The notes beneath the pieces were generated by a model. It saw only the letters and a list, made by a program, of their open reading frames with translations, was not told the origin of the DNA and made no database searches. Shown piece after piece: positions 41,476 through 52,756 of a DNA stretch of 64,000 nucleotides. The number at the start of each line of letters is the position of its first letter. Position 1 is the first letter of the stretch. A program made the translations under genes and the position numbers. The stretch comes from Dechloromonas agitata is5 (GTDB lineage Bacteria > Pseudomonadota > Gammaproteobacteria > Burkholderiales > Rhodocyclaceae): assembly GCF_000519045.1 (NCBI RefSeq), contig NZ_KI912532.1, forward strand, positions 2,905,867 through 2,969,866, read 5' to 3'.

Positions 41476-43791
41476 ATGCTCGCACCCATCGAACACCGCA
41501 TTGCCGTCGAACTCAACGTCCGTCCGTCGCAGGTCATGGCCGCCATCCAGTTGCTCGACGAAGGCGCCACCGTGCCCTTCATCGCCCGCTACCGCAAGGA
41601 AGTGACCGGCGGCCTGGACGACACGCAACTGCGCACGCTGGAAGAGCGCCTCGGCTACCTGCGCGAACTGGAAGACCGCCGTGCGGCCATCCTGGCCAGC
41701 ATCGAGGAACAGGGCAAGCTGACGCCGGAACTGAAGGCCGAGATCGACGACGCCGAGACGAAGCAGCGCCTCGAAGACCTCTACCTGCCCTACAAGCAGA
41801 AGCGCCGTACCAAGGCGCAGATCGCCCGCGAAGCCGGCATCGAGCCGCTGGCGCTCGCCCTGCTGGAAAATCCGGAACTGACGCCGGACGAGGAAGCCGA
41901 AAAATACCTCAACGCCGAGGCCGGCTTTGCCGACAGCAAGGCGGTGCTCGACGGCGCCCGCCAGATCCTGATGGAAAAATTCGCCGAGGACGCCGACCTG
42001 CTGCGCGGCCTGCGCGAATACCTCAACGAACACGGCCTCGTCCGCTCGAAGGTGGTCGAAGGCAAGGAAACCGAAGGGGCCAAATTCCGCGACTGGTTCG
42101 ACTTCGCCGAGGCCATCGCCGACATGCCCTCGCACCGCGCCCTCGCCCTGCTGCGCGGCCGCAACGAAGGCGTGCTGTCGGTGACGCTGGTCCTCGACTC
42201 GGAACTCGACGAAGAAGCCGTCAAGCCGGGCCCAAACCCCTGTGAAATGCGCATTGCCAGCAAGTTCGGCATCAAGGCACAGGGCCGCCCGGCCGACAAG
42301 TGGCTGGCCGACACCGTGCGCTGGACCTGGAAAATCAAGGTCTACACCCACCTCGAACTCGAACTGATGAACGAACTGCGCGAGCGGGCTGAGGAAGAAG
42401 CGATCCGCGTCTTCGGCCGCAACCTCAAGGACCTGCTGCTCGCCGCCCCGGCCGGCCAGCACGTCACGATGGGCATCGACCCCGGTATCCGCACCGGCTG
42501 CAAGATCGCCGTCGTCGACGCCACCGGCAAGCTGCTTGCCACCGAAACCATCTACCCGCACGAGCCGCGCTGCGACTGGGCCGGCTCGATCCATACCATC
42601 GCCCGCCTGGCCAGCCAGCACGGCGTCTCGCTGGTTGCCATCGGCAACGGCACGGCCAGCCGCGAAACGGACAAGCTGGTCCAGGACGTCATGAAGAAGT
42701 ACCCGGAAGCGCGCCTGACCAAGATCGTCGTCTCCGAAGCCGGTGCCTCGGTCTATTCCGCCTCCGAACTCGCCGCCAGGGAATTCCCCGAGCTTGACGT
42801 CTCGCTGCGCGGCGCCGTCTCGATTGCCCGCCGCCTGCAGGACCCACTGGCCGAACTGGTCAAGATCGAGCCGAAATCGATCGGCGTCGGCCAGTACCAG
42901 CATGACGTGTCGCAGACCAAACTGGCCCGCTCGCTCGATGCCGTGGTCGAGGACTGCGTGAACGCCGTCGGCGTCGATGTGAATACGGCCTCGGTGCCGC
43001 TGCTCACCCGCATCTCCGGCCTCAATGCCGGGCTGGCGGCCAATATCGTCAATTACCGCGATGCCCACGGCGCTTTCCGGACGCGCGACGACCTCAAGAA
43101 AGTGCCGCGCCTCGGCGACAAGACTTTCGAGCAGGCCGCCGGCTTCCTGCGCGTGCCGAATGGCGACAACCCGCTCGACGCCTCGTCGGTGCACCCGGAA
43201 GCCTACCCGGTGGTCGAGAAGATCATTGTCGACCTCAAGAAACCGATCAAGGAACTGCTCGGCGACAGCCGCACCCTGAAGAGCGTCAACGCCAGCCAAT
43301 ATACCGACGAGCGCTTCGGCCTGCCGACCGTGCAGGACATCCTGAAGGAACTGGAAAAGCCCGGCCGCGACCCGCGCCCGGAGTTCAAGACGGCTACCTT
43401 CGCCGACGGCGTCACCGAGGTGAAGGATCTGCAGCCCGGCATGATCCTCGAAGGGGTCGTCACCAACGTCGCAGCGTTTGGCGCCTTCGTCGACATCGGT
43501 GTGCATCAGGACGGCCTGGTACACGTTTCCGCCCTCTCCAACACCTTCGTCAAGGACCCGCACGACGTGGTCAAGGCGGGCCAGGTGGTCAAGGTGAAAG
43601 TGCTGGAAGTCGACCTGCCGCGTCAGCGCATCGCACTGACCATGCGCATGAGCGACGAACCGGGCAAGGGGCGGAGCCACGAGGCCGGCACCCAGCGCGG
43701 TGCCCCGCTCTCGCGCCAACAGGCCCGCCACAATGCTCCGCCCCCCTCCGGCAACGCCATGGCGGCGGCGTTCGCCAAGCTGAAAAAGTGA
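41476..43791 (+). CDS. tex: Tex family RNA-binding transcription accessory protein
   Basis: 771 residues. N-terminal helical Tex domain ([19 protein letters not shown]), YqgF/RNase H-like domain ([19 protein letters not shown]), helix-hairpin-helix region ([34 protein letters not shown]) and a C-terminal S1 domain ([20 protein letters not shown]). A nucleic-acid-binding protein affecting transcription and translation. Single gene divergent from fliW. Confidence 0.95.
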   Translation: MLAPIEHRIAVELNVRPSQVMAAIQLLDEGATVPFIARYRKEVTGGLDDTQLRTLEERLGYLRELEDRRAAILASIEEQGKLTPELKAEIDDAETKQRLEDLYLPYKQKRRTKAQIAREAGIEPLALALLENPELTPDEEAEKYLNAEAGFADSKAVLDGARQILMEKFAEDADLLRGLREYLNEHGLVRSKVVEGKETEGAKFRDWFDFAEAIADMPSHRALALLRGRNEGVLSVTLVLDSELDEEAVKPGPNPCEMRIASKFGIKAQGRPADKWLADTVRWTWKIKVYTHLELELMNELRERAEEEAIRVFGRNLKDLLLAAPAGQHVTMGIDPGIRTGCKIAVVDATGKLLATETIYPHEPRCDWAGSIHTIARLASQHGVSLVAIGNGTASRETDKLVQDVMKKYPEARLTKIVVSEAGASVYSASELAAREFPELDVSLRGAVSIARRLQDPLAELVKIEPKSIGVGQYQHDVSQTKLARSLDAVVEDCVNAVGVDVNTASVPLLTRISGLNAGLAANIVNYRDAHGAFRTRDDLKKVPRLGDKTFEQAAGFLRVPNGDNPLDASSVHPEAYPVVEKIIVDLKKPIKELLGDSRTLKSVNASQYTDERFGLPTVQDILKELEKPGRDPRPEFKTATFADGVTEVKDLQPGMILEGVVTNVAAFGAFVDIGVHQDGLVHVSALSNTFVKDPHDVVKAGQVVKVKVLEVDLPRQRIALTMRMSDEPGKGRSHEAGTQRGAPLSRQQARHNAPPPSGNAMAAAFAKLKK

Positions 43792-43824
43792 GGCGGCAAC
43801 CCGTTCAGGATCGGGGGGTACGAC

Positions 43825-46800
43825 TCAGTCCGCCGCGAGATCGTCGTGCAGTCGGCCGAGTTGCCCTGCCAACACGGCGATCAACGGCTCCAGATCGGCC
43901 AGCGCATCGCCGCGTACCTCCTTCATCGCTGCTTCGAGCTGTTCGGCCGAATCGGCCAGCGACACCGCCCCCAGTGTCGCACTGACGCCTTTCAGCGAAT
44001 GGACGACGTGCAGCGCTCCGCTCAGATCGCCGGCCTCCAGACACTGCCGAATCTTGCCGGGATCGTCGCCATGCTGCTCGTCCAGCAACCTCAGGAGCTG
44101 GACGAAACGCTGGCCTTTGCCTTTCAGGATGCTCAGGCCGTGGGCCACATCGACCGCCCCACACGAAGCCAGGCGGCGCAGTGTGGCATCGATGCCGTCC
44201 CCGGCGTTTGCCGCAACGGCAGCCACGACGGATGCCGGACGGCTCGCTGGTGCCTGTCGCGGCAGGAAGTCGAACAAGGTCGAAAACAGGGCCGGCGGAT
44301 TCACCGGTTTGGCGACGAAGCCATTCATGCCCGCCGCTTCGCAGGCGGCGCGATCCTCGTCGAAGGCGTTGGCGGTCATCGCCAGAATCGGCAGCGCCTG
44401 TCGGCCGGGTAGCGCCCGGATGGCCCGCGTCGCTTCCAGGCCATCCATCTCGGGCATCTGCACATCCATCAGGACCAGGGCGTAGTCGTTGGCAACGACC
44501 CGGTCGACCGCCTCACGGCCATTGCTGGCGACATCGACCACCAGCCCCGCGCCCAGCAGCAATTCGAGCGCCACCTCGCCGTTGATCGGATTATCCTCGG
44601 CGAGCAGTATCCGCCGGCCGGCATGCTCGGCCAGTACCTGTTCCTCACTGCTCGCCTGCTGGCGCGGGCTGGGCCGGCTGTCGCCGGTCGGCTGGCCACG
44701 GGTCAACCAGGCGGTGAACCAGAAGGTGCTGCCAACCCCGACGGCACTCTCGGCACCTGCCTCGCCGCCCATCATGCGGGCCAGGTGGCGGGTGATCGAG
44801 AGGCCCAGGCCGGTACCGCCGAAACGCCGGGTAGTCGAGACATCGGCCTGCTCGAAGGTGTTGAACAGACGCGACAAGGCCTCCGCCGGAATGCCGATGC
44901 CGCTGTCCGAGACCGAGAAACGCACCTCGCAGCGGCCTTCCTGTTCCTGAAGCAGCGAACAGCGCAGCGTGATGCTGCCGCGTTCGGTAAACTTGACCGC
45001 ATTGCCGGCAAAATTGAGCAAAGCCTGCCGCAGGCGGGTCACGTCGCCGCGCAACCAGCCGGCACCACCAGGATCGACCGCAACCTGCAGTCCCTTGGCG
45101 GAGGCGGCTTCACCGATCATCGTCGCGACCTCGTCGAGCAGTTCCGTCGTCGAGAAATCGCGCACTTCGAGCAGGAGCTTCCCGGCCTCGATCTTCGAGA
45201 GATCCAGGATGTCGTTGATGACGCCCAGCAGATGCTCGGCAGCACCGGCAATCTTGTCCAGCCTGGCGATATCCGATTGACTGCTTGCCTCTTTGTGGAG
45301 CAAGTGCGTCAGGCCGATGATGGCGTTCATCGGCGTCCGGATTTCATGGCTCATGTTGGCCAGGAAGGCGGATTTCGCCACATTGGCCGCCTCCGCCAGC
45401 TCACGCGCCCGCTCGAGTTCGACCGTGCGCTCGGCGACGAGGGTTTCGAGATGGAAGCGGTAGGCGGCCAATTCGGCGGCGACTTGCTTGCGCTCGGTAA
45501 TGTCTTCCTTGATCGCCACGTAATGCGTCGGCTGCCCGTCCTCGCCGCGGATCGGTGTGACGATCGCGAATTCGGTGTATTCGCTGCCATCCTTGCGCCG
45601 ATTGCAGAATTCGCCTTTCCAGGTCTCGCCACGCTGGAGCGAATCCCACAAAGAGGCATACGTTTCCGCCGGCGTCTTGCCGGAATGCAGAACACGCGGG
45701 TTACGGCCGATCAGCTCCTCGCGGGCGTAGCCTGTCTGCCGGACGACTGCCTCGTTGACGTACTCGATGTTGCCGGTCAGATCGGTAATGACGATGCTCT
45801 CCGGACTCTGTTCGACAGCCATCGACAATTTGCGCACCGCGCCATCCGCCAACCGGCGCTCCGTGATGTCTTCCGTGAAGATGACGATGCCGCCGATACT
45901 GCCGTCATCCTTGTGCCAGGGGCGGACTTCCCAGTGCAGCCACAACGCGCCGCCATCGGCCCGTTCGAAGCGGTCAGCCGCGGCGCTCAGCACTTCGCCC
46001 GCCATGGCACGACGATGCACCGCCCGCCAACGCACGGGAATGTCGGGAAAAATCACATAGTGCGACTGGCCGATCAAGTCGCGCTCACCCAGACGGTAAT
46101 CGTCCCGCCAGCGGCGGCTGACCGCCATGTAGCGCATCTCCCGGTCGAACATCGCAAGCGACGCCGGCGCATGGTCGATCAGCAACTGCAGGCGTTCCTG
46201 GCTTTCGCGCAATGCGGCATCGGTCCGCTTGCGCTCGGTGACATCGTAGAAAGTGGCCAGAAAGCCTTCCGGCATGGCGATTCCGGAAACGACCATGTCA
46301 CGCTGGCTACCATCCCGGCAGGTGATGCGATACTCCTTTGGCACAATGTCGGAACCATCGCGCAAGGCAGCCGCCACATCCGCTTCCCAGGCTGTCCGGG
46401 CACGCTGACGGTCATCCGGATCGGGATACGCCAACGTCCACCAGTCCTCCAGGCAGTGAAGATCTTCCTGCTGATGGCCGAAAACCTGCATGAAACGCTC
46501 GTTTCTGGCCAAAAATCGACCATCCGGCGCAACATAAACCAGTGGCAGGGGAATCAGCTCGAACAAGCGCTGGAAGCGTATCTCGCTGGCCCGACGCTCG
46601 TCCGTCGCCTGGCGCAGCAGATCCCTGGCGCTGGCGATTTCCGCAATATCAAGCCGCACGCGCGGCGCCCCGGCCGGGTCGGCCAGGCTGCGTATCTGCC
46701 TGGCAAGCCGCCGGCTGGCGAGCATCGCGCCAACGAAACCGAGGGCGGAGGCGAACAGGATGGACCAGGCCAGCGGCCAGAAGGCCCGACTCGTGATCTC

Positions 46801-47535
46801 CTGGTAGGCAGATACCGGCACTTCGATGACGACCTGCCAGGCAGCCTGTTCCAGGGGAACGGCAAACCGATGATCATCTGCCAGCGCAGGGGAAACCGCG
46901 GTGCCCGGTGGCGCCCGACGGGCGATAACGGCGCCTGATCCATCGAGCAGGCTCAACGCCCACCCTGCTGGCAACACAAACTGCTCGATGCGCTCCTGGA
47001 GCGATGATGTCTCCAGGATGCTCAACAGCACCAGGCGCGGCGACCTGCCATCGCGCAATACCGGCACGGCGACGGCCAGCAAGGACGCATCTTTGGCCAG
47101 ATCACCAACCTGCGGCCGACCGGTATTCAGCGCACTGCGAGCAGCACTCTTGCCCTGCGGGACGGGGAGCCTGGGAATTGGGCTGCCGAATGGCTGCTGC
47201 GTGGTGAACAGCACCCGTCCCTCCGCATCGGCCAGCGCAACATGGGTGCCGAAACTTTTCTGGAATCGCCGAGCTTCCTCGAAGATTTCCGGCCAACCCG
47301 CCGCAGTGTCGATCCGGGGCGACAGCGCCAGCGCGTTCAGGCCATTGACATACCACTGCAGCCGCGTATCCAGCGTCGACGCGATATTGCGCGCCAGATC
47401 GGCTGCTTCGCGCAGATGGCGGGATTCCTGTTCGCGCAACTGGTCGTTGGCCAACCAGGCGGCAAGCAACAACAAGGGGGCCATGCAGAGCCAGATCAGG
47501 CTCACCAGGTAGGAAGAGAGGCGGCGCAAGCTCAC
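43825..47535 (-). CDS. Hybrid sensor histidine kinase with PAS domains, receiver and HPt
   Basis: 1236 residues from the GTG at 47535. A membrane helix ([20 protein letters not shown]), a ~250-residue periplasmic sensor, a second helix ([19 protein letters not shown]), then four PAS/PAC units. The kinase H-box has His near 730 ([16 protein letters not shown]) with HATPase motifs ([19 protein letters not shown]). A receiver follows with Asp near 1024 ([13 protein letters not shown]) and an HPt with His near 1179 ([13 protein letters not shown]). The full phosphorelay is in one chain, so it needs only an external final receiver. Its start overlaps the upstream RsbQ-like stop (GTGA). Confidence 0.93.
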   Translation of the reverse strand: MSLRRLSSYLVSLIWLCMAPLLLLAAWLANDQLREQESRHLREAADLARNIASTLDTRLQWYVNGLNALALSPRIDTAAGWPEIFEEARRFQKSFGTHVALADAEGRVLFTTQQPFGSPIPRLPVPQGKSAARSALNTGRPQVGDLAKDASLLAVAVPVLRDGRSPRLVLLSILETSSLQERIEQFVLPAGWALSLLDGSGAVIARRAPPGTAVSPALADDHRFAVPLEQAAWQVVIEVPVSAYQEITSRAFWPLAWSILFASALGFVGAMLASRRLARQIRSLADPAGAPRVRLDIAEIASARDLLRQATDERRASEIRFQRLFELIPLPLVYVAPDGRFLARNERFMQVFGHQQEDLHCLEDWWTLAYPDPDDRQRARTAWEADVAAALRDGSDIVPKEYRITCRDGSQRDMVVSGIAMPEGFLATFYDVTERKRTDAALRESQERLQLLIDHAPASLAMFDREMRYMAVSRRWRDDYRLGERDLIGQSHYVIFPDIPVRWRAVHRRAMAGEVLSAAADRFERADGGALWLHWEVRPWHKDDGSIGGIVIFTEDITERRLADGAVRKLSMAVEQSPESIVITDLTGNIEYVNEAVVRQTGYAREELIGRNPRVLHSGKTPAETYASLWDSLQRGETWKGEFCNRRKDGSEYTEFAIVTPIRGEDGQPTHYVAIKEDITERKQVAAELAAYRFHLETLVAERTVELERARELAEAANVAKSAFLANMSHEIRTPMNAIIGLTHLLHKEASSQSDIARLDKIAGAAEHLLGVINDILDLSKIEAGKLLLEVRDFSTTELLDEVATMIGEAASAKGLQVAVDPGGAGWLRGDVTRLRQALLNFAGNAVKFTERGSITLRCSLLQEQEGRCEVRFSVSDSGIGIPAEALSRLFNTFEQADVSTTRRFGGTGLGLSITRHLARMMGGEAGAESAVGVGSTFWFTAWLTRGQPTGDSRPSPRQQASSEEQVLAEHAGRRILLAEDNPINGEVALELLLGAGLVVDVASNGREAVDRVVANDYALVLMDVQMPEMDGLEATRAIRALPGRQALPILAMTANAFDEDRAACEAAGMNGFVAKPVNPPALFSTLFDFLPRQAPASRPASVVAAVAANAGDGIDATLRRLASCGAVDVAHGLSILKGKGQRFVQLLRLLDEQHGDDPGKIRQCLEAGDLSGALHVVHSLKGVSATLGAVSLADSAEQLEAAMKEVRGDALADLEPLIAVLAGQLGRLHDDLAAD

Positions 47536-48398
47536 GCAGCCTCGCCCGGCGCCCCTGCGCCAGGAGGTGTTGCCGGAGGACAGCCATGAGCGGCCATGAA
47601 ACGCTGCATGACGGCGATCAGGGCATCCGGCGCGGAGATGTGCGGCAAATGCCCTTCGGCGTCGATCACGGCGAGTTCGCTGCCTGCAATCTGCCGTTGC
47701 AGGTACTCGGCCACCGCCAGCGGCACGAAGTAATCGACCCGCGACTGGACGATCAGCGTCGGCAGCTTCAACTGCGACAGCATGCTCCGATGATCGCCCT
47801 GCAGGACGGCGCACAATGTGGTCAGCATCATGTCCTCGGGAACGCTGACCAGGGCGTCGGCCATCCTGTCGGTCGGCTGGCCGTGAGCGGCCCCCATCGC
47901 GTGTGCGGCGAACGCCTCGGCCCAGGAGCGGTAGTTGAGCCGGAGCGCCTCGTACACCTTTTCGATATCGCGGCTCGTAAAACCGCCCGTATAGTCGTCG
48001 GCATCGAGATAGCGTGGCGAAGCCCCGATCAGGATCAACTGGCCGAACCGCCCCGGCTGCCTTGCCGCGGCCAGCATGGCGGTGACCGCCCCAAGGGAGT
48101 GACCGACCAGCAAGGTGTCGTCCGGCAGATTGAGCGCCGTGCAAATATCGAGGAGATCCAGCGCATAGCCCTTCGCGTTGAGGTAGCGCACCTGATTACC
48201 GCGGAAATCGGCGAAGTTGGACGGCACGCTGCCGACATGATCGAAGGTGACGATGCGGTACTCCGCCGCGAAAGCCGGTGTGACATGACGCCAGACCAAC
48301 TGATCGGTGCCGATGCCATTGATGAACACGATCGTCCTTGCGGCATCGGGCTTGCCGGTCACCGTGACCTTGTGGCGAACAAGTGGATCCGGAGTCAT
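47532..48398 (-). CDS. Alpha/beta hydrolase, RsbQ/KAI2-like
   Basis: 288 residues. Nucleophile elbow VGHSLGAV, acid in QSRVDYFVP, and catalytic His in [10 protein letters not shown]. The N-terminal [15 protein letters not shown] and [15 protein letters not shown] match the RsbQ subgroup, which activates the PAS-containing phosphatase RsbP in Bacillus. ATG at 48398 is preferred over a TTG two codons upstream. Its stop overlaps the start of a PAS-rich hybrid kinase, so a ligand-activating role for that kinase is likely; this is inference. Confidence 0.85.
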   Translation of the reverse strand: MTPDPLVRHKVTVTGKPDAARTIVFINGIGTDQLVWRHVTPAFAAEYRIVTFDHVGSVPSNFADFRGNQVRYLNAKGYALDLLDICTALNLPDDTLLVGHSLGAVTAMLAAARQPGRFGQLILIGASPRYLDADDYTGGFTSRDIEKVYEALRLNYRSWAEAFAAHAMGAAHGQPTDRMADALVSVPEDMMLTTLCAVLQGDHRSMLSQLKLPTLIVQSRVDYFVPLAVAEYLQRQIAGSELAVIDAEGHLPHISAPDALIAVMQRFMAAHGCPPATPPGAGAPGEAA

Positions 48399-48556
48399 AG
48401 GCAAGGGCAGTTAAATATTAAATTCAACATCAATATGAATTTAAAAGCACCATAAAACAAACTGGCAATATTGTTGACTTCCTGTCGAACACCCGGCCGA
48501 AACGGGTGCGCTTCCGTCACAACCCCGCTCGCCATGCATCCTCTTTGGCCAGCCCG

Positions 48557-48583
48557 TTGCGCCTGATTCGTGAATGCTAAAAT
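48557..48583 (+). promoter_or_regulatory. Possible promoter of the arsC-like/hslO pair
   Basis: Extended -10 element TGCTAAAAT (48575-48583) with TTGCGC at 48557-48562, spacer 15 bases. The short spacer is compensated by the TGN extension. The leader to the ATG at 48609 is about 20 bases. Confidence 0.45.
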
Positions 48584-48608
48584 TCTCCATCCCACCGAGA
48601 ATATAACC

Positions 48609-48953
48609 ATGATCAAACTATTTGGCATCAAGAACTGCGACACCATGAAGAAGGCGATGACCTGGCTTTCCGGGCAGGGTATCGCCTACGAATTCATCGA
48701 TTACAAGAAAGCCGGCGTGGCCGAGGCCAACCTCCCCGAGTGGGCGGCGAAGGCCGGCTGGCAGAAGCTGCTCAACACGCGCGGCCTGATGTGGAAGAAG
48801 TTGAGCGAGGCGGAGCGTGCCGATGTCGACGAAGCCAAGGCGCTGGCGCTGATGGCGCAATATCCGGCACTGATCAAACGCCCGGTGCTCGATACCGGCA
48901 GCCGGCTGATCGTCGGCTTCACCCCGGAAACCTACGCGGAGCAACTCCAATGA
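48609..48953 (+). CDS. ArsC/Spx family protein (YffB-like reductase)
   Basis: 114 residues, thioredoxin-fold. The single conserved cysteine is in GIKNCDTMKKAMTWL and RPVLDTGSRLIVGF is the C-terminal block, as in YffB/Spx-like arsenate reductase-family proteins. It is more likely a general thiol reductase than a true arsenate reductase; no ars genes adjoin. Its stop overlaps the hslO start (ATGA). Confidence 0.88.
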   Translation: MIKLFGIKNCDTMKKAMTWLSGQGIAYEFIDYKKAGVAEANLPEWAAKAGWQKLLNTRGLMWKKLSEAERADVDEAKALALMAQYPALIKRPVLDTGSRLIVGFTPETYAEQLQ

Positions 48954-49831
48954 GCGCCAGTTTCGTTCGCCGCTTCCTCTTCGAAGGCCTCGATATCCGG
49001 GGCGCCATCGTTCACCTCGGCGATGCCTGGCAGGGCATGCAGGCCGGCCGCAATTACCAACCGACCGTCGCCCAATTGCTCGGCGAAACAGCCGCCGTCA
49101 CGGCACTGATCGCTGCCCAGCTCAAGCAACCCGGCCGCCTGACGCTGCAACTGCGCGGCAACGGTCCGGTCCAGATGCTGGTCATGGATTGCAACGAGCA
49201 ATTGCAGATGCGCGGCATGGCACGCAGCAACCCGGTCGTCCTGCCGGCACCGGTGCCCGATCTGCTCGGCGCCCACCAGGGTGGCCAGTTGCTGATGAGC
49301 CTCGATCTGCCGACCGCCCGCCAGCCCTACCAGAGCTACGTGCCACTGGTCGGCGACAGCATCGCAGCCATTTTCGAGCATTACCTGGAGCAATCCGAAC
49401 AGCAGCCATCGCGCCTGTTCGCCACGGCCAACCGCCAGGCGGCCTGCTGCCTCTTCCTGCAGAAAATGCCGGACGCCGACCAGCGCGACCCGGACGGCTG
49501 GCACCGTGTCACCCAGCTGGCGTCCACGGTCAAGACGGCGGAACTGCTCGAACTCGACGCCGAAAGCCTGCTCGGCCGCCTGTTCCACGAAGACATCGCC
49601 GAACATGGCATCCGCCTCTACGACCCGCTGCCGGTGACCTACCACTGCCCGGAAAACTGGGAGAAGGTGCGCGACATGATCCGCGGCATCGGCCGGGCCG
49701 ACGCCGAGGCCATCCTGGCCGAGCATGGCGAGATCGTCATCAATGACGATATCTGCAACCGGACCTACCGCTTCTCAGCCCAGGACGTTGCCGACCTGTT
49801 CGCCGCCAGTCAGGGCAAGGCCCTGAACTGA
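48950..49831 (+). CDS. hslO: Hsp33 family chaperone with altered zinc/redox switch
   Basis: 293 residues, the usual Hsp33 length. Holdase chaperone that normally unfolds when its CxC/CxxC zinc centre is oxidised. The N-terminal chaperone domain is well conserved (LGETAAVTALIAAQLKQPGR, GNGPVQMLVMD). In the C-terminal zinc region only one Cys of each pair remains: Cys233 followed by P-E, and Cys269 with Asp at the position of the other Cys. The redox switch is therefore probably lost or changed. ATG at 48950 overlaps the ArsC-like stop. Confidence 0.88.
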   Translation: MSASFVRRFLFEGLDIRGAIVHLGDAWQGMQAGRNYQPTVAQLLGETAAVTALIAAQLKQPGRLTLQLRGNGPVQMLVMDCNEQLQMRGMARSNPVVLPAPVPDLLGAHQGGQLLMSLDLPTARQPYQSYVPLVGDSIAAIFEHYLEQSEQQPSRLFATANRQAACCLFLQKMPDADQRDPDGWHRVTQLASTVKTAELLELDAESLLGRLFHEDIAEHGIRLYDPLPVTYHCPENWEKVRDMIRGIGRADAEAILAEHGEIVINDDICNRTYRFSAQDVADLFAASQGKALN

Positions 49832-49884
49832 TCCGGCCAAACGACGCGTACAGCCTGGCCCGGCGGCGCGACCTTCTCTAGCGC

Positions 49885-50007
49885 AAACGGCTGCACGCCG
49901 CAGCCGTTTCGATCGTCATTGCCCGTCTTGCTCCCCCGATCGGCCGCCAGTAGATCGACAGGCCCACGCTCTGCGACGAGGTCGACAGCCAGGCCGGGGC
50001 CTGGCTG
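49885..50007. other. Two strong hairpins in the hslO-HDOD intergenic region
   Basis: AAACGGCTGC-ACGCC-GCAGCCGTTT (49885-49909) and CAGCCAGGCC-GG-GGCCTGGCTG (49986-50007), both with perfect 10-bp stems. They lie in the 230 bases between the convergent hslO and HDOD genes. Neither has a clear T-run; probable transcription end signals. No gene is seen in this gap. Confidence 0.55.
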
Positions 50008-50061
50008 TACCTTCGGCCAGCGCCCTGCCCTGCGCGCAAGCGAACGTCGACTCAGGGGGCG

Positions 50062-50892
50062 CTAACTGCAAGCGTAGGTGAAGCGGGCCCGGCTGCGGCC
50101 GATCAGGTCGGCCATTTCAGGCATCGCCCAGTTCAGGCCGAGATAGTCGAGCGCCGCCGCATTCAACGACAGCACCCGGTTATGCGGCGAGGCGGGAATG
50201 TCGAGCGCCCGGCTCAGCGTTTCGGCCAGGTTGATCACGGCCTCCAGCTTGCTATGCCAGATGCCGTCCGTCTCGTGGTGTCGCCCGATGGCCTGCAGGA
50301 TGCTCGTCGGTAATTGCCAGTGGCTGGTCAGCAGTCGCCCGACTTCGGCATGATCAAGGCCGAAGGCGGCAGCCTCGTGCGCCAGCAACAGGCCATCGCC
50401 AATGGCCTGATGACGCACACGACGATAGGCCTCGGTATCGACGACAAAATACGCCAGCTGGCCGATGTCGTGCAGGATGCCGGCGATGTAGGCTTCGTCC
50501 GGCGACACACCGGGGACCAGTTGTGCCAGCTCCTGCGAAACGATCGCGACTGCCAGCGAGTGCTCGAAGAAGAAGGCCTGACCGCTCCCCTCACTGAGTA
50601 GCTTGTTGAGTCCGATCCGGACGATGATCTGCTTCAGCTTGTTGGTCCCGATCAGGGAGGCGGCCGCGAACAGGTCGGCGGTATCGGGCTGGGCGCGCAG
50701 CCGGCGCAGGCCGTTGGCAGCCGACAGGATGGCGGCAGCAATGACTGAGTCCTGACGAGCGATGTGCACCAGGCTGTCCACCGAAATGGTATCGCTTTGC
50801 AGGCGGTCGAGCAGTTCCGGCACGACGCGGGGAAAGGCTGGCAGGCGCGTGGCAATATCCGGGATCAGGGCTGGCGTAATCCGGTTCGTCAT
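50062..50892 (-). CDS. HDOD domain protein
   Basis: 276 residues. HDOD output/regulatory domain: TRLPAFPRVVPELLDRL at the start, ARQDSVIAAAILSAANG, IGTNKLKQIIVRI, and a residual HD motif in IAGILHDIGQLAYFV. Members occur in signalling, often with c-di-GMP proteins, and their exact activity is unknown. Its ATG overlaps the preceding gene's stop by 4 bases. Confidence 0.88.
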   Translation of the reverse strand: MTNRITPALIPDIATRLPAFPRVVPELLDRLQSDTISVDSLVHIARQDSVIAAAILSAANGLRRLRAQPDTADLFAAASLIGTNKLKQIIVRIGLNKLLSEGSGQAFFFEHSLAVAIVSQELAQLVPGVSPDEAYIAGILHDIGQLAYFVVDTEAYRRVRHQAIGDGLLLAHEAAAFGLDHAEVGRLLTSHWQLPTSILQAIGRHHETDGIWHSKLEAVINLAETLSRALDIPASPHNRVLSLNAAALDYLGLNWAMPEMADLIGRSRARFTYACS

Positions 50893-51263
50893 CGCTGCGG
50901 CCCCTGGGTGAGCAACAGGTCATACAGCGGCCGGCAAGACGGATCGATACCGCCCTGGCCGTCGGAAAAAATGATATCGAGACGCTGGGCATAAGCGGCA
51001 CATTGCGCCCGCCAGGCCTCCATCTCAACCTCGTCCGGCGGCGGGATGGCGACCGCGACGCATTCGATGCCACGCGCATACAACTGACCAATCATCGACG
51101 GCGTCAACTCGCTTCCTTCGCCGAGCTTGAACGACAACACGCGATTGGCTACTGCCACCACGGGCCTGGCCAGCACCATGCCGGGCTCGAGCAATTCGAC
51201 AGTCAACCAGCGGTGATCTGCGGGTAGCAGTTGTGCAATGTGCTCCTGATTCGACGGCGCCAT
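50889..51263 (-). CDS. Small protein with PGMVLARPV module, coupled to HDOD gene
   Basis: 124 residues. The segment VELLEPGMVLARPVV...LTPSMIGQLYARGIECVAV resembles the short N-terminal module found before HD-GYP or HDOD domains in other proteins. Here it is a separate gene whose stop overlaps the HDOD start (ATGA), so the two probably form one functional unit. ATG at 51263 is preferred over a TTG two codons upstream. Confidence 0.72.
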   Translation of the reverse strand: MAPSNQEHIAQLLPADHRWLTVELLEPGMVLARPVVAVANRVLSFKLGEGSELTPSMIGQLYARGIECVAVAIPPPDEVEMEAWRAQCAAYAQRLDIIFSDGQGGIDPSCRPLYDLLLTQGPQR

Positions 51264-51349
51264 CGGCAAGACTCCTTCATGACGAGGAGCCTATTATACC
51301 AATGAACGCAATTTTGTTACTTCCGAGATTTGTGATACTTAACACCGAA

Positions 51350-52756
51350 TCAAATCAGCTTACCCGGATTCATCAGGCCGGCCGGGTCGAGTGCCTGCTT
51401 GATGCTGCGCATCAGTGCCATTTCGACCGGGCTCTTGTAACGCAGGATTTCCTCGCGTTTCAGTTGCCCCAGGCCATGTTCGGCCGAGATCGAGCCATTC
51501 AGGGCATGCACCAGGTCATGAACCAGAAGATTGACCCTCGGCTGGGCAGCCATGAAGGCCGCGTTATCCTGAGCATCGGCCTTCGACAGGTTGTAATGCA
51601 GGTTACCGTCGCCAACGTGGCCGAAGGCGACGACGCGAATGCCCGGGTAGGCCTCGCTCAACGCAGTATCGGCTCGGTGCAGGAACTCGGGAATGCGCGA
51701 TACCGGCACCGCGATGTCGTGCTTGATGCTGACGCCCTCGATCTTCTGGGCTTCGGAAATGGTCTCGCGTAACGCCCACAGTTGCCGGACCTGGGCTTCG
51801 GAACGGGCCAGCGTGCCATCCATCACCGCACCGTCTGCCAGGCGCGCCGCCAGCCACTGTTCGACCGTCTCCGGATCGGCGTCGGAAAACTCGGCCAGCA
51901 CGTACCACGGGCTGACCCCGCTCGGCCGGCAGGCCCCCGGAATGTGGCGCAGCACCAGGCTGAGCGCGGTTTCCGAGATCAGTTCGAAGGCAGTCAATTG
52001 CGCATCGAAGGCGCCCTTGGCGGCAGTGAGCAGGTCGACGGCGGCAGCTGGTGAAGCGACATTGAGCCAGCCCGTGGTTTGCCGGGCCGGCAGCGGATAG
52101 AGTTTGAGCACCGCAGCGGTAATGACGCCGAGCGTGCCTTCGGCGCCGATGAACAGGTGCTTGAGGTCGTAGCCGGTATTGTCCTTGCGCAGGCCGCGCA
52201 GGCCATCCCAGATTTCGCCGCTGGGCAGCACGACCTGCAAGCCGAGCGTCAGTTCGCGCATGTTGCCGTAGCGCAGCACCTGCACGCCGCCGGCGTTGGT
52301 GGAGAGGTTGCCGCCAATCTGGCAGCTGCCTTCCGACGCCAGGGCGAGCGGGAAGAGGCGTCCCGCCGCGTACGCTGCCTCCTGTACTGCCGCCAGCGTG
52401 CAACCGGCTTCGACGGTGATGGTGTTGTTGCCGGTATCGACGGCCAGCACGCGGTTCAGGCGGCCGAGGCAGAGCACGACGGCCTGCCCGGCCGCATCGG
52501 GGGTCGCCGCCCCGCACAGGCTGGTGTTGCCGCCCTGCGGCACGATGGGCACGCCGGCCGCTACGCAGGCCCTGACCACTGCCGCCACGTCTTCGACGCT
52601 GCCCGGCCGCACGACGCAGCGCGCCGCACCCCGGTAACGCCCACGCCAGTCGTTGACGAAAGGCGCGATGTCGGCCGGCTCGGTCAGCACCTGCGCGGCG
52701 CCGACGATGCCGACAAGGGTTGGGATCAGGTCAGGCGAGCTGGGCGTAGAGGTCAT
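51350..52756 (-). CDS. FAD-binding oxidoreductase, GlcD/D-lactate dehydrogenase type
   Basis: 468 residues. FAD_binding_4 domain at the N-terminus ([42 protein letters not shown] [20 protein letters not shown]) and the C-terminal FAD-oxidase domain ([37 protein letters not shown]). Oxidises a 2-hydroxy acid (D-2-hydroxyglutarate, D-lactate or glycolate); the substrate is unresolved. ATG at 52756 lies within the end of rimO, a 26-base overlap, so the two are coupled. Confidence 0.88.
   Translation of the reverse strand: MTSTPSSPDLIPTLVGIVGAAQVLTEPADIAPFVNDWRGRYRGAARCVVRPGSVEDVAAVVRACVAAGVPIVPQGGNTSLCGAATPDAAGQAVVLCLGRLNRVLAVDTGNNTITVEAGCTLAAVQEAAYAAGRLFPLALASEGSCQIGGNLSTNAGGVQVLRYGNMRELTLGLQVVLPSGEIWDGLRGLRKDNTGYDLKHLFIGAEGTLGVITAAVLKLYPLPARQTTGWLNVASPAAAVDLLTAAKGAFDAQLTAFELISETALSLVLRHIPGACRPSGVSPWYVLAEFSDADPETVEQWLAARLADGAVMDGTLARSEAQVRQLWALRETISEAQKIEGVSIKHDIAVPVSRIPEFLHRADTALSEAYPGIRVVAFGHVGDGNLHYNLSKADAQDNAAFMAAQPRVNLLVHDLVHALNGSISAEHGLGQLKREEILRYKSPVEMALMRSIKQALDPAGLMNPGKLI

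Noticed and set aside
48489..48507. Hairpin CACCCG...CGGGTG upstream of the ArsC-like gene as a riboswitch or attenuator
   Set aside because: Only a 6-bp stem, no T-run, and it lies upstream of the likely promoter.
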